From IMG/VR virus record IMGVR_UViG_3300034375_013346, positions 1-64,000 of that record: a DNA stretch of 64,000 nucleotides, one strand, 5' to 3'. The translations under genes were made by a program, and so were the position numbers. This document shows positions 42,349 through 52,053 of the stretch, piece after piece. This DNA comes from a virus. The notes under the pieces are model-generated. The model ran no database searches and had not been told where the DNA came from. It saw only the letters and a program-made list of their open reading frames with translations. Within the stretch, counting starts at the first letter, position 1; each line of letters begins with the position of its first letter.

Positions 42349-43107
42349 TTACTTCTCTATAATACCCACAGCAGTTGATGTATCGGACTGCTCAGAAAAA
42401 AACACGATTCTGTTTTCGTGCAAATAACATCCACACGTTTCAGTATCAACATAGTTGAGATGTGATTTATAGATGGAGGATTCTGTGCTACCCTCAACGG
42501 AAATCTCATCCGGGCCTATGTTTAGCTTATAATTGAATGAATCCCCATTGATTTTCACATTCTCAGCGTCTACCTTGTAGACTAGAAGTTCCTCGGAATT
42601 ACTTTCCAACCCACATAGGGCCATTACAGAGGAGAAATCCGAACTATAGATCTTAAACTTTGAGAGAGGATCCTCCTTTGAATGCACTATGGAAAGGATA
42701 TTGTCCTCAACATATGATATCAGGGAAAGATCTGCACATCTAATTTTAATCTGGAGAGAATTTGATATAACATGTAGTTGTGTAGCTACGCAATCTCCAT
42801 CAATCTCAGAAACCTCGAGATCAAGATGTATATCCTCCTCCGGCCTGAAGTGCTTGAAGCAATCCATGAGTCTAGTGACGTCGATTAAACCGATCTTTAT
42901 TCTATCACAGGACCCATCTAATTCAGGCATTTCATCAAATACCTGATCAACATCCACCGAGGCATACTTCATAACAGATTTATCGGGGGTGTGGACCTTA
43001 CAAAAGAGCTTCTCGCTATCTAATTCAAGAAGGACGCTCTTATCAACAACCTTCAGCTTCTTCAGGAAAGAAATAAGGTTGCTGGTGCTGGTTACTCTAA
43101 TCTTCAT
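42349..43107 (-). CDS. Sliding clamp (gp45-like)
   Basis: 252 residues (T4 gp45 is 228). Duplicated alpha-beta clamp fold with VTSTSNLISFLKKLKVVDKS at the start and an inner-helix segment DVTRLMDCFKHFRPEEDIHL. Clamps tether the polymerase to DNA and, in T4, activate late transcription. Eight bases upstream of the polymerase C-terminal gene. Confidence 0.8.
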   Translation of the reverse strand: MKIRVTSTSNLISFLKKLKVVDKSVLLELDSEKLFCKVHTPDKSVMKYASVDVDQVFDEMPELDGSCDRIKIGLIDVTRLMDCFKHFRPEEDIHLDLEVSEIDGDCVATQLHVISNSLQIKIRCADLSLISYVEDNILSIVHSKEDPLSKFKIYSSDFSSVMALCGLESNSEELLVYKVDAENVKINGDSFNYKLNIGPDEISVEGSTESSIYKSHLNYVDTETCGCYLHENRIVFFSEQSDTSTAVGIIEK

Positions 43108-43162
43108 AGTGTTAATATTTAGATCTTCTATGACGACACTGTAGATTGTTTTCGATTAAAAC

Positions 43163-43192
43163 AAAAAATCCCAGCCTTTTTTGCTGGGATTT
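43163..43192 (-). terminator. Rho-independent terminator
   Basis: Ten-base-pair stem AAATCCCAGC/GCTGGGATTT, seven-base loop, then TTTTTT on the minus strand. Separates the gene at 43218 from the clamp gene. Confidence 0.85.
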
Positions 43193-43217
43193 AAATCTCG
43201 TTAAGTTACATTATATC

Positions 43218-44141
43218 TTACCTCATGCCAGTAGATCTAATGGTATCTATTATAACTTGCTTAGTAGCTGGGTCTAAGGTCTTTGCCCATTTCTTTACTG
43301 AAGGGACATCAGTGGGGATAGTCGATTGACTGTCATTTTTTGATCCTCCGGTAGACTTAGATTTGGCCAGATCTGCACTAAAAGAGGAAAGCTGCTTCTC
43401 TAGCTCCGCAAGGGATTTCTTAGCTTCAGGAGACTTTATATCGGATTTCACATCCTCTACGTTGCCATCCTCTACCTCCGGTTTCTTTAATAGCTTGAAA
43501 TCTATCTTTTTACTACCAAGTCTGGAATTAAGATCCGTAAATAAATCGGAAAGCATCTTGTTTGACATCTCAACTCTTCTTCCACCGAAAAGTCGAGAAA
43601 ATGTGTTTCCCATCAATTCTATGAAAAGATTAGCCTGTTCTTCTACAATCATACTATAAGTAGGATTATACAGTGCATCAGCTAATCCGTCCATCACTTC
43701 ATCGTACGTGGTCTCAGGGGATAGGACGGTATATTTCTTGAGAAGTTTTTTCTCGGGTTCACTGAATTCACTCCATACTTTAGGCCAAGCTTCCTTCCAA
43801 AATTGTTGTGGAGTTATGACTTTCTCTTTTATAACGTCCTTTCCCTCATATTTAATTCCCGGGATTATATAGGGGACCAAAGCAGGAAATATCTTTTTGG
43901 CCATCCTATTAAAAGCTACCAAGAAGATCGGCCTTGCAGCATTCACAACATTTTCTTTGGAAACTTCCCTAATGTTTTCCAAACAGGTATCAACAACATT
44001 CAGTGAGATCTCATATGGCTTTACGGACTGGTTGTTTATTTTAATCTCACTGTCTATAGGGAGTCCTGACTTCTCCCAGTCAACTTGAAGTCCCTCATCG
44101 ATTGCGGTTAGGAAGTAGTGGTCTACATAGTCATTAATCAT
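43218..44141 (-). CDS. Unknown protein
   Basis: 307 residues, helical first two thirds and a Ser/Lys-rich linker (LAKSKSTGGSKND) before a small C-terminal helix region. No family recognised. Lies between the clamp and the topoisomerase, so a replication or packaging role is possible but unsupported by motifs. Confidence 0.65.
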   Translation of the reverse strand: MINDYVDHYFLTAIDEGLQVDWEKSGLPIDSEIKINNQSVKPYEISLNVVDTCLENIREVSKENVVNAARPIFLVAFNRMAKKIFPALVPYIIPGIKYEGKDVIKEKVITPQQFWKEAWPKVWSEFSEPEKKLLKKYTVLSPETTYDEVMDGLADALYNPTYSMIVEEQANLFIELMGNTFSRLFGGRRVEMSNKMLSDLFTDLNSRLGSKKIDFKLLKKPEVEDGNVEDVKSDIKSPEAKKSLAELEKQLSSFSADLAKSKSTGGSKNDSQSTIPTDVPSVKKWAKTLDPATKQVIIDTIRSTGMR

Positions 44142-44162
44142 GGATAACCTGTATAATTTATC

Positions 44163-45536
44163 CTATATATCCTCCTCGTCATCTGTTAATTCAAAAATCT
44201 CCACCTCGGGATCTATCTCCTGGGGAGTTCTAACGTTGGATTTAGGAAGTAGAGAAGCAGCCTTGGTTTTTCTAAGAGAAGCTGTTACTTTTTTAACCAC
44301 CGATTCCTGCTTCTTAATTAGGGCCTGAGTTTTTCTAATCTCACTTTTAACTCTTTTTATTTCATCCTCGGTCTCCTTGATGTGATCAGAAGAGAGCTTT
44401 ATAATTTGGATAGATGATAGCTTCTGTGATATCCACTTTTTGAATCCAGATAAGAAAGATATAATTTCACTATTCTTCCTCTTCTTCTCGCTCATGTAGA
44501 GCAGGAACTTTAACTTGGCCTCCAAGAATTCGAGATCAAGGTTAAGATTCACCTCGTCTCTAATTAGTCTCTTCAAGCGGACATTCTCTAAGTGAACCCT
44601 GAACGCATCCAGATACTCTTTTACGGAGTCAAATTGAGCAACAAGCCCGTCTTTGATTAAGACGACATCCTCTTTCACCACTATCTTCGTTTGTTTCTTA
44701 ATAAGCTCAACAGCAGAATCAAATTCCTTAGTTGGCACCTTATTTAGATACACCGTAACATCGCAGGTACTCTGAGAATTATTGTTGACCCTAAATTCCC
44801 AATCTGAAAAATCCAGCTTGGATAGGAGCTTTTTCATGAATGAGTCATACCTCATAACGGGAGGAAGATCAAAAATTCTAACTGTCTTCCTAGTTTTATT
44901 GACCTCAAATCCGCTCTCCAGAATCCAGATATTATCCTCTGGACCAACCTTATAAATTTTCCCTCTGAAGTCTTTGAAATATGGTTTCAATAACTTATTC
45001 TTCCCCTCCAAATACTCCACTATATCCTCCATCTTACGGGGAAGTATATTACTCCGGTACCCAACCGCAATACCGACCACATGGGTAAGAAGACCCACAG
45101 GAACTTCCAGATGTATCCAATCATGACCACCCTCCTCATTCTTCTCATTGAGATCCTCATGTCTCTTGACTATATCCTTTATATCCCGGTTTATTCTTAC
45201 CGAGGTATATCTGGGAGCGGAAGGGTTAGGGTTAACAGGAGATCCAAAAAACCCATCCCCCTCGAGTATAGGATAGGCACAGCCAAAAGGTCGAGCCAAT
45301 TTTGATATAGCGCCAGCCAGCGAAGAATCGCCATGATGATATAGGCCAGTTCTTATCACCTCTCCCACGAGGCCAACGGTCTTATTGAAAGAATTTGGCG
45401 AATTTTCTATTATTATTCTCTGTACCGGGGTCAAGGAATCATAGAAATTAGGTATTCCTCTAGCCTGCAAGACATATAAGGCATATTCCCTATATTTCTG
45501 GTTTATCTGATCCGTAATGGTTAAAGTAGAGCTCAA
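44163..45536 (-). CDS. Type II topoisomerase, DNA-cleaving subunit (gp52-like)
   Basis: 457 residues, close to T4 gp52 (442). GyrA/ParC breakage-reunion fold: YALYVLQARGIPNFYDSLTPVQR, GLYHHGDSSLAGAISKLARPF, and the catalytic Tyr in NPSAPRYTSVR. Long coiled-coil at about 330-430. Works with the ATPase subunit at 49958. Confidence 0.92.
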   Translation of the reverse strand: MSSTLTITDQINQKYREYALYVLQARGIPNFYDSLTPVQRIIIENSPNSFNKTVGLVGEVIRTGLYHHGDSSLAGAISKLARPFGCAYPILEGDGFFGSPVNPNPSAPRYTSVRINRDIKDIVKRHEDLNEKNEEGGHDWIHLEVPVGLLTHVVGIAVGYRSNILPRKMEDIVEYLEGKNKLLKPYFKDFRGKIYKVGPEDNIWILESGFEVNKTRKTVRIFDLPPVMRYDSFMKKLLSKLDFSDWEFRVNNNSQSTCDVTVYLNKVPTKEFDSAVELIKKQTKIVVKEDVVLIKDGLVAQFDSVKEYLDAFRVHLENVRLKRLIRDEVNLNLDLEFLEAKLKFLLYMSEKKRKNSEIISFLSGFKKWISQKLSSIQIIKLSSDHIKETEDEIKRVKSEIRKTQALIKKQESVVKKVTASLRKTKAASLLPKSNVRTPQEIDPEVEIFELTDDEEDI

Positions 45537-45614
45537 ATCCGAGTTATTTTGTGTCTTTTCTATAAGGACATCGTGATTTTGTTTCTATATTGGTAAAGCA
45601 AAAAAATAAGACAA

Positions 45615-45758
45615 ATGCCCAAATCAAAAATCCACAGAAAAAAGAAGCAGGGATCAACAATCATCATTGTACATCCCAAGGGTGAGATTCCAGATATGGT
45701 AATGGACAGAAAGGAGAGAAGAAAAATTATGAGAAAGGAGAGAGGATCTACTAGCTAA
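45615..45758 (+). CDS. Very small basic protein
   Basis: 47 residues starting MPKSKIHRKKKQG, about one third Lys/Arg. Plus strand, between two minus-strand genes and overlapping the end of the transpeptidase gene by 8 bp. A nucleic-acid-binding or capsid-DNA protein is possible. Support is the open frame and its bias. Confidence 0.5.
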   Translation: MPKSKIHRKKKQGSTIIIVHPKGEIPDMVMDRKERRKIMRKERGSTS

Positions 45759-46959
45759 GAGATGAAATAACGCTCTCTATTTCCTTACGTGCACTCGAAT
45801 CTAATTTATCCAACTCTAACAAATACACATCTACTTTACTTTGCTTGTTCTTCTCAAGAGCGTAAAGAGTGTTGGAGAGTCCACTCGAATCCTCGAAAAC
45901 AAAACATCCAGCTGAATAACTATTTATTTTTTCAGTAGATCCTGAGCGATCAGCTCTGTGGATGTTTATTCCAAACTTACCGGATTCAGAGTTACCAGGA
46001 GAATAAGTGGTATATTTGGCATCGCCTGGAGATGCAACAGGAACGTATCGATGCACCTTTACGCTTCCGTCCTGTACCAATGCCTGGTAGCCTCTATGGC
46101 TTCCGATCTTATATGAATATTTACCAGGTTGTACGATAGCTAAACCCTTTGGATTAATCGAGGAATCCGGGTTAGCAGCAACATACCAGTTTCTGAAAGG
46201 AACCGCCAAATACAAAGGACCAGGAGTAGTCGTTGCTTCAAACATCCGAATAATCTTATCCTTTTTTGGGTTCATCACAATAATCCAATCTGTGAAGTGG
46301 TTTTGATGTCCAATCTTCTCGGAGAGGTTATTTCTTATCGCAATAAGGTTAACTTCTTTGGTGTTAACCTTATATCCCTCATCCGTAAGTGCTTTCTTGA
46401 CCGCATCCCACCTTTCATCATCGGTATCAGTGTGGGATCTTTTCTTGGACCAAGAACCGTAATTATATGGGGAGCTGGGAGGCAATAGACTAGACGATGG
46501 TTCCATCACCGCGTTTTCATCCTCTGCTGCGGCTTTTATAGATTCCACATTGTTATCAAATTGGTCCTTGTCCGCTCTAGATTTATTGAGCCTATCCAAA
46601 ACCGAACCAACAGTCATAGGGGAATCAGATACCGATTGAGTTGGTACACCCTCTTGAGCAATATAATCCGGATTATTAGCCAAAATCTTAGCTAGGCCCG
46701 CTCCGGCAGGAGTTGCTAATAGTAGGTCTATTGCCTTTATGCTTCCAATGTCACCCACCTTAGGTTGGTCGACTTGTTGCTGGTTGGGACCTGATGATAA
46801 GGCTATATTAGTCCTAGCTTGGTTTATTCGATCGCTGTTTTTCTGTATTTGATCCGCTAAGGCGTGAAGTTGAGCTTTAGCAGGATCTAATGTCCCGCTA
46901 GAGTTTTCATTTAATATCTCTTCCCTGAAATCACTGAAGTTAAGTATCCTGCTATCCAT
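45751..46959 (-). CDS. L,D-transpeptidase/YkuD-like protein with capsid-targeting N-terminus
   Basis: 402 residues. Begins MDSRILNFSDFREEILNE, the head motif with L-N-E. A Pro/Gln/Ser linker follows; residues about 170-350 include HRGYQALVQ and the active-site-like INIHRADRSG...YSAGCFVF (His then S-x-G-C), as in YkuD transpeptidases. Such domains make or cut peptidoglycan cross-links. Likely virion-associated. A GATAAATA box is 22 bp upstream. Confidence 0.7.
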   Translation of the reverse strand: MDSRILNFSDFREEILNENSSGTLDPAKAQLHALADQIQKNSDRINQARTNIALSSGPNQQQVDQPKVGDIGSIKAIDLLLATPAGAGLAKILANNPDYIAQEGVPTQSVSDSPMTVGSVLDRLNKSRADKDQFDNNVESIKAAAEDENAVMEPSSSLLPPSSPYNYGSWSKKRSHTDTDDERWDAVKKALTDEGYKVNTKEVNLIAIRNNLSEKIGHQNHFTDWIIVMNPKKDKIIRMFEATTTPGPLYLAVPFRNWYVAANPDSSINPKGLAIVQPGKYSYKIGSHRGYQALVQDGSVKVHRYVPVASPGDAKYTTYSPGNSESGKFGINIHRADRSGSTEKINSYSAGCFVFEDSSGLSNTLYALEKNKQSKVDVYLLELDKLDSSARKEIESVISSLS

Positions 46960-46980
46960 GCAAACCCAATGTGTTTGTTC

Positions 46981-46988
46981 TATTTATC
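46981..46988 (-). promoter_or_regulatory. Late-promoter-like box GATAAATA
   Basis: One mismatch to TATAAATA, 22 bp before the transpeptidase-like ATG. Confidence 0.5.
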
Positions 46989-47005
46989 TGTTTCCAAATA
47001 ACTTT

Positions 47006-47335
47006 CTATTCCTTTATGAGATAAACTATCAGGGAATCCAGAATCACACTAACCCCACTATTCAAAAAACCATAGGAAATACAAGTTAGAAAGACCTCGG
47101 ATAGCCAGTGAGAGGAAAGTACCCAGGAATCCACGGGATTAGTAACAACACCAGTAAATGAAAGAATTCCTAGAAAAACCCCTACCCAAAATCCACTACA
47201 TTGTATACACGTAAGCAGTTTGGAAAGTGAGGGAGCTTTGACTTGAAGATATACGCGGAGTCCGTCGAATATTGTTCCGTTAACTAGAATACTGGTAATA
47301 GACCAGCCGATAATGAGTGTAATTAAAAATTCCAT
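47006..47335 (-). CDS. DUF1360-like membrane protein
   Basis: 109 residues with three hydrophobic segments and the family-type motif LLTCIQCSGFWVGVFLG. DUF1360 proteins occur in phages and Bacteria without known function. It is next to dnaJ. Confidence 0.75.
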   Translation of the reverse strand: MEFLITLIIGWSITSILVNGTIFDGLRVYLQVKAPSLSKLLTCIQCSGFWVGVFLGILSFTGVVTNPVDSWVLSSHWLSEVFLTCISYGFLNSGVSVILDSLIVYLIKE

Positions 47336-47336
47336 A

Positions 47337-48365
47337 TCAAAATATTTTCTTGTATTCTTCTAAAAATTCCCTCTGCTCCTGGGATAGAACAGGAGGGACC
47401 GAGACATCTATTCTCACTAGGATATCACCTCTAAAATTATTTCCAAATTCAGGCACCCCCTTCCCAGCTAATCTAAATATCTTACCTGGGCTGGTTCCAG
47501 GAGGGATAGTTATCTTATATTCCCCACCTGTTGAGATATTCGGAATTTTAATCTCACTGCCAAGACAAACTTCAGGGAATGTAAGGGTTTCAGAACATAT
47601 GAGGTTTAGTCCATCCCTTTTATAAAATGGATGCGGCATGTCAAAAACGGTAATAATCAGATCCCCGGGATCGGAAGGAGATTTAGCCATATCACCTTTT
47701 CCGCTTAAGGTAAAACTAATACCTGATACAGATCCCTTAGGTATATTGATATCTACCTTATCCTGTCTTCTCTCCGTTCCTTGGCCTCCGCAGGAAGGGC
47801 AAATGGTTTTCGGAGTTTTTCCAGTACCAGAGCAAGAGTAACAGGTTTCGTCCATAGCTATCTGCCCGAAATTGCTATTTACTATTTTCCTCTTTACCCC
47901 AATCCCGCTGCAGACCTGACATGTATCCATCTGTCCATCCTTAGCACCGGTACCCATACAAGGGCTACATTGCATCCTTCTAAAGATATTAGCGGATTTT
48001 TTGGTTCCGTTAATAACCTCCTCGAGGTTTATCTCAACCCTGGCATTGATGTTCTTTCCCCTTTTGATTATCTCCTGCTCGGAAAAACCACCGAATGGGT
48101 TAAAACCACCGGGGAATGGGTTACCTGAAGAAAATGTGCTATGAGAAGAAAATGGGTTGGGGTTATCGTAATCTCTCCTTTTTTGAGGATTACCTAGGAT
48201 TTCATAGGCCTCAGCTATTTCCTTAAACTTATTCTCGGAATCCTTATCGTTACCAGTTTTATCCGGGTGATACTTCTGAACGAGCTTACGATAAGATTTC
48301 TTTATCTCGTCCTGAGTAGCAGTTCGTTGAACTTCTAATATCCTGTAGTAATCCTTTGTCATCAA
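47337..48365 (-). CDS. dnaJ: DnaJ/Hsp40 co-chaperone
   Basis: 342 residues. J-domain with HPD (YHPDKTGNDK), Gly/Phe region (FNPFGGFSEQ), then four zinc motifs: CSPCMGTG, CQVCSGIG, CYSCSGTG, CPSCGGQG, and the C-terminal substrate domain. Complete type A DnaJ, slightly short. It recruits host DnaK; may aid capsid or tail assembly or replication start. Confidence 0.96.
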   Translation of the reverse strand: MMTKDYYRILEVQRTATQDEIKKSYRKLVQKYHPDKTGNDKDSENKFKEIAEAYEILGNPQKRRDYDNPNPFSSHSTFSSGNPFPGGFNPFGGFSEQEIIKRGKNINARVEINLEEVINGTKKSANIFRRMQCSPCMGTGAKDGQMDTCQVCSGIGVKRKIVNSNFGQIAMDETCYSCSGTGKTPKTICPSCGGQGTERRQDKVDINIPKGSVSGISFTLSGKGDMAKSPSDPGDLIITVFDMPHPFYKRDGLNLICSETLTFPEVCLGSEIKIPNISTGGEYKITIPPGTSPGKIFRLAGKGVPEFGNNFRGDILVRIDVSVPPVLSQEQREFLEEYKKIF

Positions 48366-48368
48366 TAA

Positions 48369-48716
48369 TTAGAAAGATGACTTAAGCCACTCCCTAATTA
48401 CCATCTCTTTTCCTCTATCGGAATCAGGTACCATTTTCCACTTAGATAGAAGCTCATTCTCCAGTGATAGAATTTCCCCGCAAATTTCATAGCTCTCTTC
48501 ATTTTCCCAGTATTTGCACATTTTTTTGCAGAAATCTGAGATCTGCTCCTTACTGGCAAATATGTAGATGAACTCCTGGCTTTGGCCTCGTAGGGCTTCC
48601 AAAAAAAGATCCTGGACTGCTCTCTCGACGTGACACTTTAAAACTGAAAGCTGAGGATGATCTTCAAAGGAAGATCTCCAATCTGGAAAATGTTGATTGT
48701 CGAAAGATAGATTCAT
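48369..48716 (-). CDS. 'YExC' motif protein
   Basis: 115 residues. Contains WENEESYEICGEILSLENELL, a version of the small-protein motif at 6366, 6624, 7049 and 40745. The N-terminal half differs. Function unknown. Confidence 0.65.
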   Translation of the reverse strand: MNLSFDNQHFPDWRSSFEDHPQLSVLKCHVERAVQDLFLEALRGQSQEFIYIFASKEQISDFCKKMCKYWENEESYEICGEILSLENELLSKWKMVPDSDRGKEMVIREWLKSSF

Positions 48717-48723
48717 GCCGGTT

Positions 48724-48987
48724 TTATTTAATGGTATCTAGAAATTTATATATCTCCACATAAATTTCATGTTCGCTCAAATCTAAATAATTTAGGTTTA
48801 ATTTTTTCAATGCCCAATCAGTTTTTTTTGAACCAAATTTTTCAAACAGCACTTCACGCTTGATTTGAGCTTCCATTTCAGTGTCCCTGCTATAAGAAAC
48901 ACCAGAGTCTTTTAGAGAAATAATCTTCTCCTCGAACTCTCTCAACCTTTCATAGTCTTCTTTCTTTAATTCGTGGTTTCCTGACAT
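48724..48987 (-). CDS. Small unknown protein
   Basis: 87 residues, helical, charged. Overlaps the UvsE gene stop by 22 bp. No family recognised. Confidence 0.6.
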   Translation of the reverse strand: MSGNHELKKEDYERLREFEEKIISLKDSGVSYSRDTEMEAQIKREVLFEKFGSKKTDWALKKLNLNYLDLSEHEIYVEIYKFLDTIK

Positions 48988-49919
48988 ATAATTTCCTCGA
49001 TATTAGAGTGGTAATGAAGAAGTGCTTTGTCCTTCATTTTAACCTCCAATTCTATATCGAAGTTATGTCCATAAGTTTCGATCTTTTCGTGGATCCAATC
49101 AGAGTGAGCTAAATCTTTTGCTGAGTTGTCTTCAAATAAAGCACGGGATTCCGAAAAATGAGTTAAAGGGGTTACGTCATTAGGCCAGGTTGATAGACAC
49201 ACTAATAGTGATTCCTCCTCAGAAAGACCCTCCGGAGGATTACACCGATTATGCAAGTAATCAAATGTAACCGGAATTCCTATCGAGTCATGTATCATTT
49301 CTTTGAGATCCAAAGAGGTATACTGAGATCCCTTATCATCAATTTCCACGACCAACCTTTTCTTTACCGAATCGGGGAGTAGCATAAAGTTCTTACAGAA
49401 TCTAGATGCAGCTTCCTCTTTAGTTGGCTTGGTAGTATTGACGTGTATATTTATGGGATAGTGGAGATTTTGATCCAGACCCATTAAATCCATAATTTCT
49501 CCATGCTGCCTTAATTCCTTCAAAGCATTATGGACAACATCTTCCCGGAGAGAAGCAAGAACACCGTAGGGAGATGGATGGAATGTTATTCTCTGATCTC
49601 CGCTAATTGCTAGACCCCCAGCACGTTTAAGATGGGTCTTTATCTCCTCGAAGTCAGGTAGATCGGATAGCTCATATTCAGAACACCAAGGAAAAATATC
49701 GGAGCTCATCCGGTACATCTTTATTCCCATCTGATTGTTCCACTCAATTATGGTGCAGAGATCTTTCACATTGAGCAGAGATAACTCAGAGACATACTCA
49801 ATACCCCTTTCAAGAAATGTTTTCTTGGTCATAGATCTGTTAGTAGTCACTCGATCTTTCTTTTTTCTGCCCTCAGAAATACTCAGGTTAATGCAGCAAT
49901 ATCCATATCTTCTATCCAT
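48966..49919 (-). CDS. uvsE: UV damage endonuclease UvdE/UvsE
   Basis: 317 residues. TIM-barrel nuclease that cuts 5' of UV lesions. Motifs: GYCCINLSI at the start, YRMSSDIFPW, ITFHPSPYGVLA, HVNTTKPTKEEA, VEIDDKGSQ, and VTFDYLHNRCNPP. T4 uses the unrelated DenV glycosylase for this job. Confidence 0.9.
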   Translation of the reverse strand: MDRRYGYCCINLSISEGRKKKDRVTTNRSMTKKTFLERGIEYVSELSLLNVKDLCTIIEWNNQMGIKMYRMSSDIFPWCSEYELSDLPDFEEIKTHLKRAGGLAISGDQRITFHPSPYGVLASLREDVVHNALKELRQHGEIMDLMGLDQNLHYPINIHVNTTKPTKEEAASRFCKNFMLLPDSVKKRLVVEIDDKGSQYTSLDLKEMIHDSIGIPVTFDYLHNRCNPPEGLSEEESLLVCLSTWPNDVTPLTHFSESRALFEDNSAKDLAHSDWIHEKIETYGHNFDIELEVKMKDKALLHYHSNIEEIICQETTN

Positions 49920-49957
49920 AAACCAAAATTACAATTACCAGCCGTTCTAAAAAAATA

Positions 49958-51742
49958 TTAACCCATGGAAGATAACCAGGCTTTTCTAGCCTCCGAAGAT
50001 TTACCGAAAGCCATATCAAGCATTGCTGATGATTTTTTATCCTTTACGATATTTGTCATCTTTTTATTCCTCATCACGTAATCCCAATCATCCAGAGATA
50101 GGGATCCAAGGCCTTTTAAATATCGGACTCCAGAGAGTCTGGAGTTTTTAGATTCTTTTTTGAAATCATCGAGAGAATAAAAATATTTTTTATTTCTCTC
50201 CCCTATAGATACAAGAGGAGTTTCCAGGAAATATAGCATTCTTTTCTCAACAATCCAAGGGAACCATCGGAAAAATAGGCTTATCAAAAGGGATGTGATG
50301 TGTGCACCGTCAGGATCCTGGTCCGTCGCTATTACGATGTTCTGATAAGGACATCGCAAATTTGAGTTTTCCGGATCCAAATTGAGTATCTGCATAAGCT
50401 CCAATATTTCTCTATTCTCCGCAAGGTCCGAAAGGCTTCGTGCATTTTTAATCTTGCCCTTTAAAGCATATACCCCATCCCTAGAAGGATTCCTCTTCTG
50501 CAAGATCGATCCCATAGCACTAAGACCTTCAACTATAAACAAATTCTGAGCGGACCTTGAGGTAGGAGGAAAATATTTATGCGAGTATTTTACGTTCACA
50601 CTCTTCTTTTCCCTCCTAATTTTTTTCAGATTAGATTCCTTCTTTCTCCGCTCAACCTTGTCCTTTACTTTTTTATATAAGGGGGTGGAGAAGAATTTTT
50701 TTAGGGAACCACTAAAGGAATTCAATATTATTCCCTCTACCTCTTCCCTCCTTGTGACAAATTTGGTCTTATTCTGATCCCCAAATTTTACCTTACCTGG
50801 GGGTAAGTTCAATATTAAACAGAAGTCGTAGAAGTGATGAGCCAGAGAATCGTCCAGGGTTCCATTGATCTGATCCATGATTATCTTTTGGTGTATGCCT
50901 GTGCAAGTAGCGGAATTAACAAATGATACAGAACCAGAATCATCAATCTTCTCCCATATCAATATTTCTCCGATCCTAGTCTTATATGAGAGCTGCTGGA
51001 AAACCTTGGTGTCTATAGGTATAACGACCTCATCCCAGATGAAATTAATCTTTATACTTTTAGTATTATCCTCCGTCTCCAAAACTCTTTTTTTCAGCAG
51101 CAACAGGGATCTTAGAACTTCTTTATTCCACCTGCAGTTATCGAATATCTCAGCTAATGGAGAGAAGCTAACAGAGGTTCCCAGTTTTTTTCTACCTCGC
51201 TTGAGGACCTTAGGTTTCCCTGGTTTAAAGTTATTCCACTCCTGAAAGTAATACTCATTGGGACTAACAGTCTCTATGGAAAAATAACTGGACATGGCAT
51301 TAACAAGGCTAACCCCCATCCCGTTGGTACCTATCAGGGTTTCAGCTATATCGTCATTATTAAAATTGGACCCTGCTCTTAACATCGAGACCGCAGTAGC
51401 AACATTGGACATTCCACTCTTCTTATTGATAGACGAGCCGTTAATAAATCCTTCGCCAGAGTCTGTTACCCTAATGGTATTGGTTTTTGAATCAACCTCG
51501 ATTGTGATTGAGTCCATGGACTTCTTCATCCTTTTAGCCTCATCAACAGAATTAGAAAAGACCTCATCGAATAACTTATACATACCTATAGATATGTTAT
51601 AAGGAACCAGTCTTATCTTATCTTTCTCCACTATCGGGATCTGCTCCTCCGTTACTTTTACGGATCCAACATAAATAGTTGGTCTTTTGAGTATATGTTC
51701 AAAATCCGAAAGTACCTGTATGCTCTTATTAGCTGATTTCAT
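49958..51742 (-). CDS. Type II topoisomerase, ATPase subunit (gp39-like)
   Basis: 594 residues. GHKL ATPase motifs: DEVFSNSVDEAKR, VTDSGEGF, LIGTNGMGVSLVNA; C-terminal TOPRIM: FIVEGLSAMGS with the acidic residue and VIATDQDPDGAHI. One undivided chain, whereas T4 splits it into gp39 and gp60. Partner of 44163. Confidence 0.93.
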   Translation of the reverse strand: MKSANKSIQVLSDFEHILKRPTIYVGSVKVTEEQIPIVEKDKIRLVPYNISIGMYKLFDEVFSNSVDEAKRMKKSMDSITIEVDSKTNTIRVTDSGEGFINGSSINKKSGMSNVATAVSMLRAGSNFNNDDIAETLIGTNGMGVSLVNAMSSYFSIETVSPNEYYFQEWNNFKPGKPKVLKRGRKKLGTSVSFSPLAEIFDNCRWNKEVLRSLLLLKKRVLETEDNTKSIKINFIWDEVVIPIDTKVFQQLSYKTRIGEILIWEKIDDSGSVSFVNSATCTGIHQKIIMDQINGTLDDSLAHHFYDFCLILNLPPGKVKFGDQNKTKFVTRREEVEGIILNSFSGSLKKFFSTPLYKKVKDKVERRKKESNLKKIRREKKSVNVKYSHKYFPPTSRSAQNLFIVEGLSAMGSILQKRNPSRDGVYALKGKIKNARSLSDLAENREILELMQILNLDPENSNLRCPYQNIVIATDQDPDGAHITSLLISLFFRWFPWIVEKRMLYFLETPLVSIGERNKKYFYSLDDFKKESKNSRLSGVRYLKGLGSLSLDDWDYVMRNKKMTNIVKDKKSSAMLDMAFGKSSEARKAWLSSMG

Positions 51743-51795
51743 ATTTAAATCCTATTGATCTAGGTTTATATGTCCAATCGATGTGATTATTTCAC

Positions 51796-51828
51796 AAAAA
51801 AAAGGTCTGGAGTTAACCAAACCTTTTT
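51796..51828 (-). terminator. Rho-independent terminator
   Basis: Eight-base-pair stem AAAAAGGT/ACCTTTTT extended by TGG/CCA, with a run of eight T on the minus strand after it. It ends the transcript with the holin candidate. Confidence 0.8.
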
Positions 51829-51850
51829 AAATCGAAGATTATAGGAGGGT

Positions 51851-52027
51851 TTAGGCCTCCTCAGGAGCTTTGTTTTTGTCCAATACAGACCAAATACCAC
51901 CTATTAAGGTCATAGTGGCACCAAATAGTTCTGTGAACATAGCATCATCAATAAGACCTTGCGTTATTAACACACCTCCCAAGAAGGTTAAAGCGTGTCT
52001 AATGATTCCTAGTGTTTTTTCTTTCAT
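51851..52027 (-). CDS. Holin candidate, small two-span membrane protein
   Basis: 58 residues, ATG at 52027, stop TAA at 51851. Two hydrophobic segments (LTFLGGVLITQGLI and FGATMTLIGGIWSVL) and a short charged C-terminus, the layout of small phage holins of the Pam3-gp28 kind. It would make the hole that lets lysins reach the wall at lysis. Confidence 0.7.
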   Translation of the reverse strand: MKEKTLGIIRHALTFLGGVLITQGLIDDAMFTELFGATMTLIGGIWSVLDKNKAPEEA

Positions 52028-52053
52028 TTTTTTATTAATTTGATTTTGGGGTT

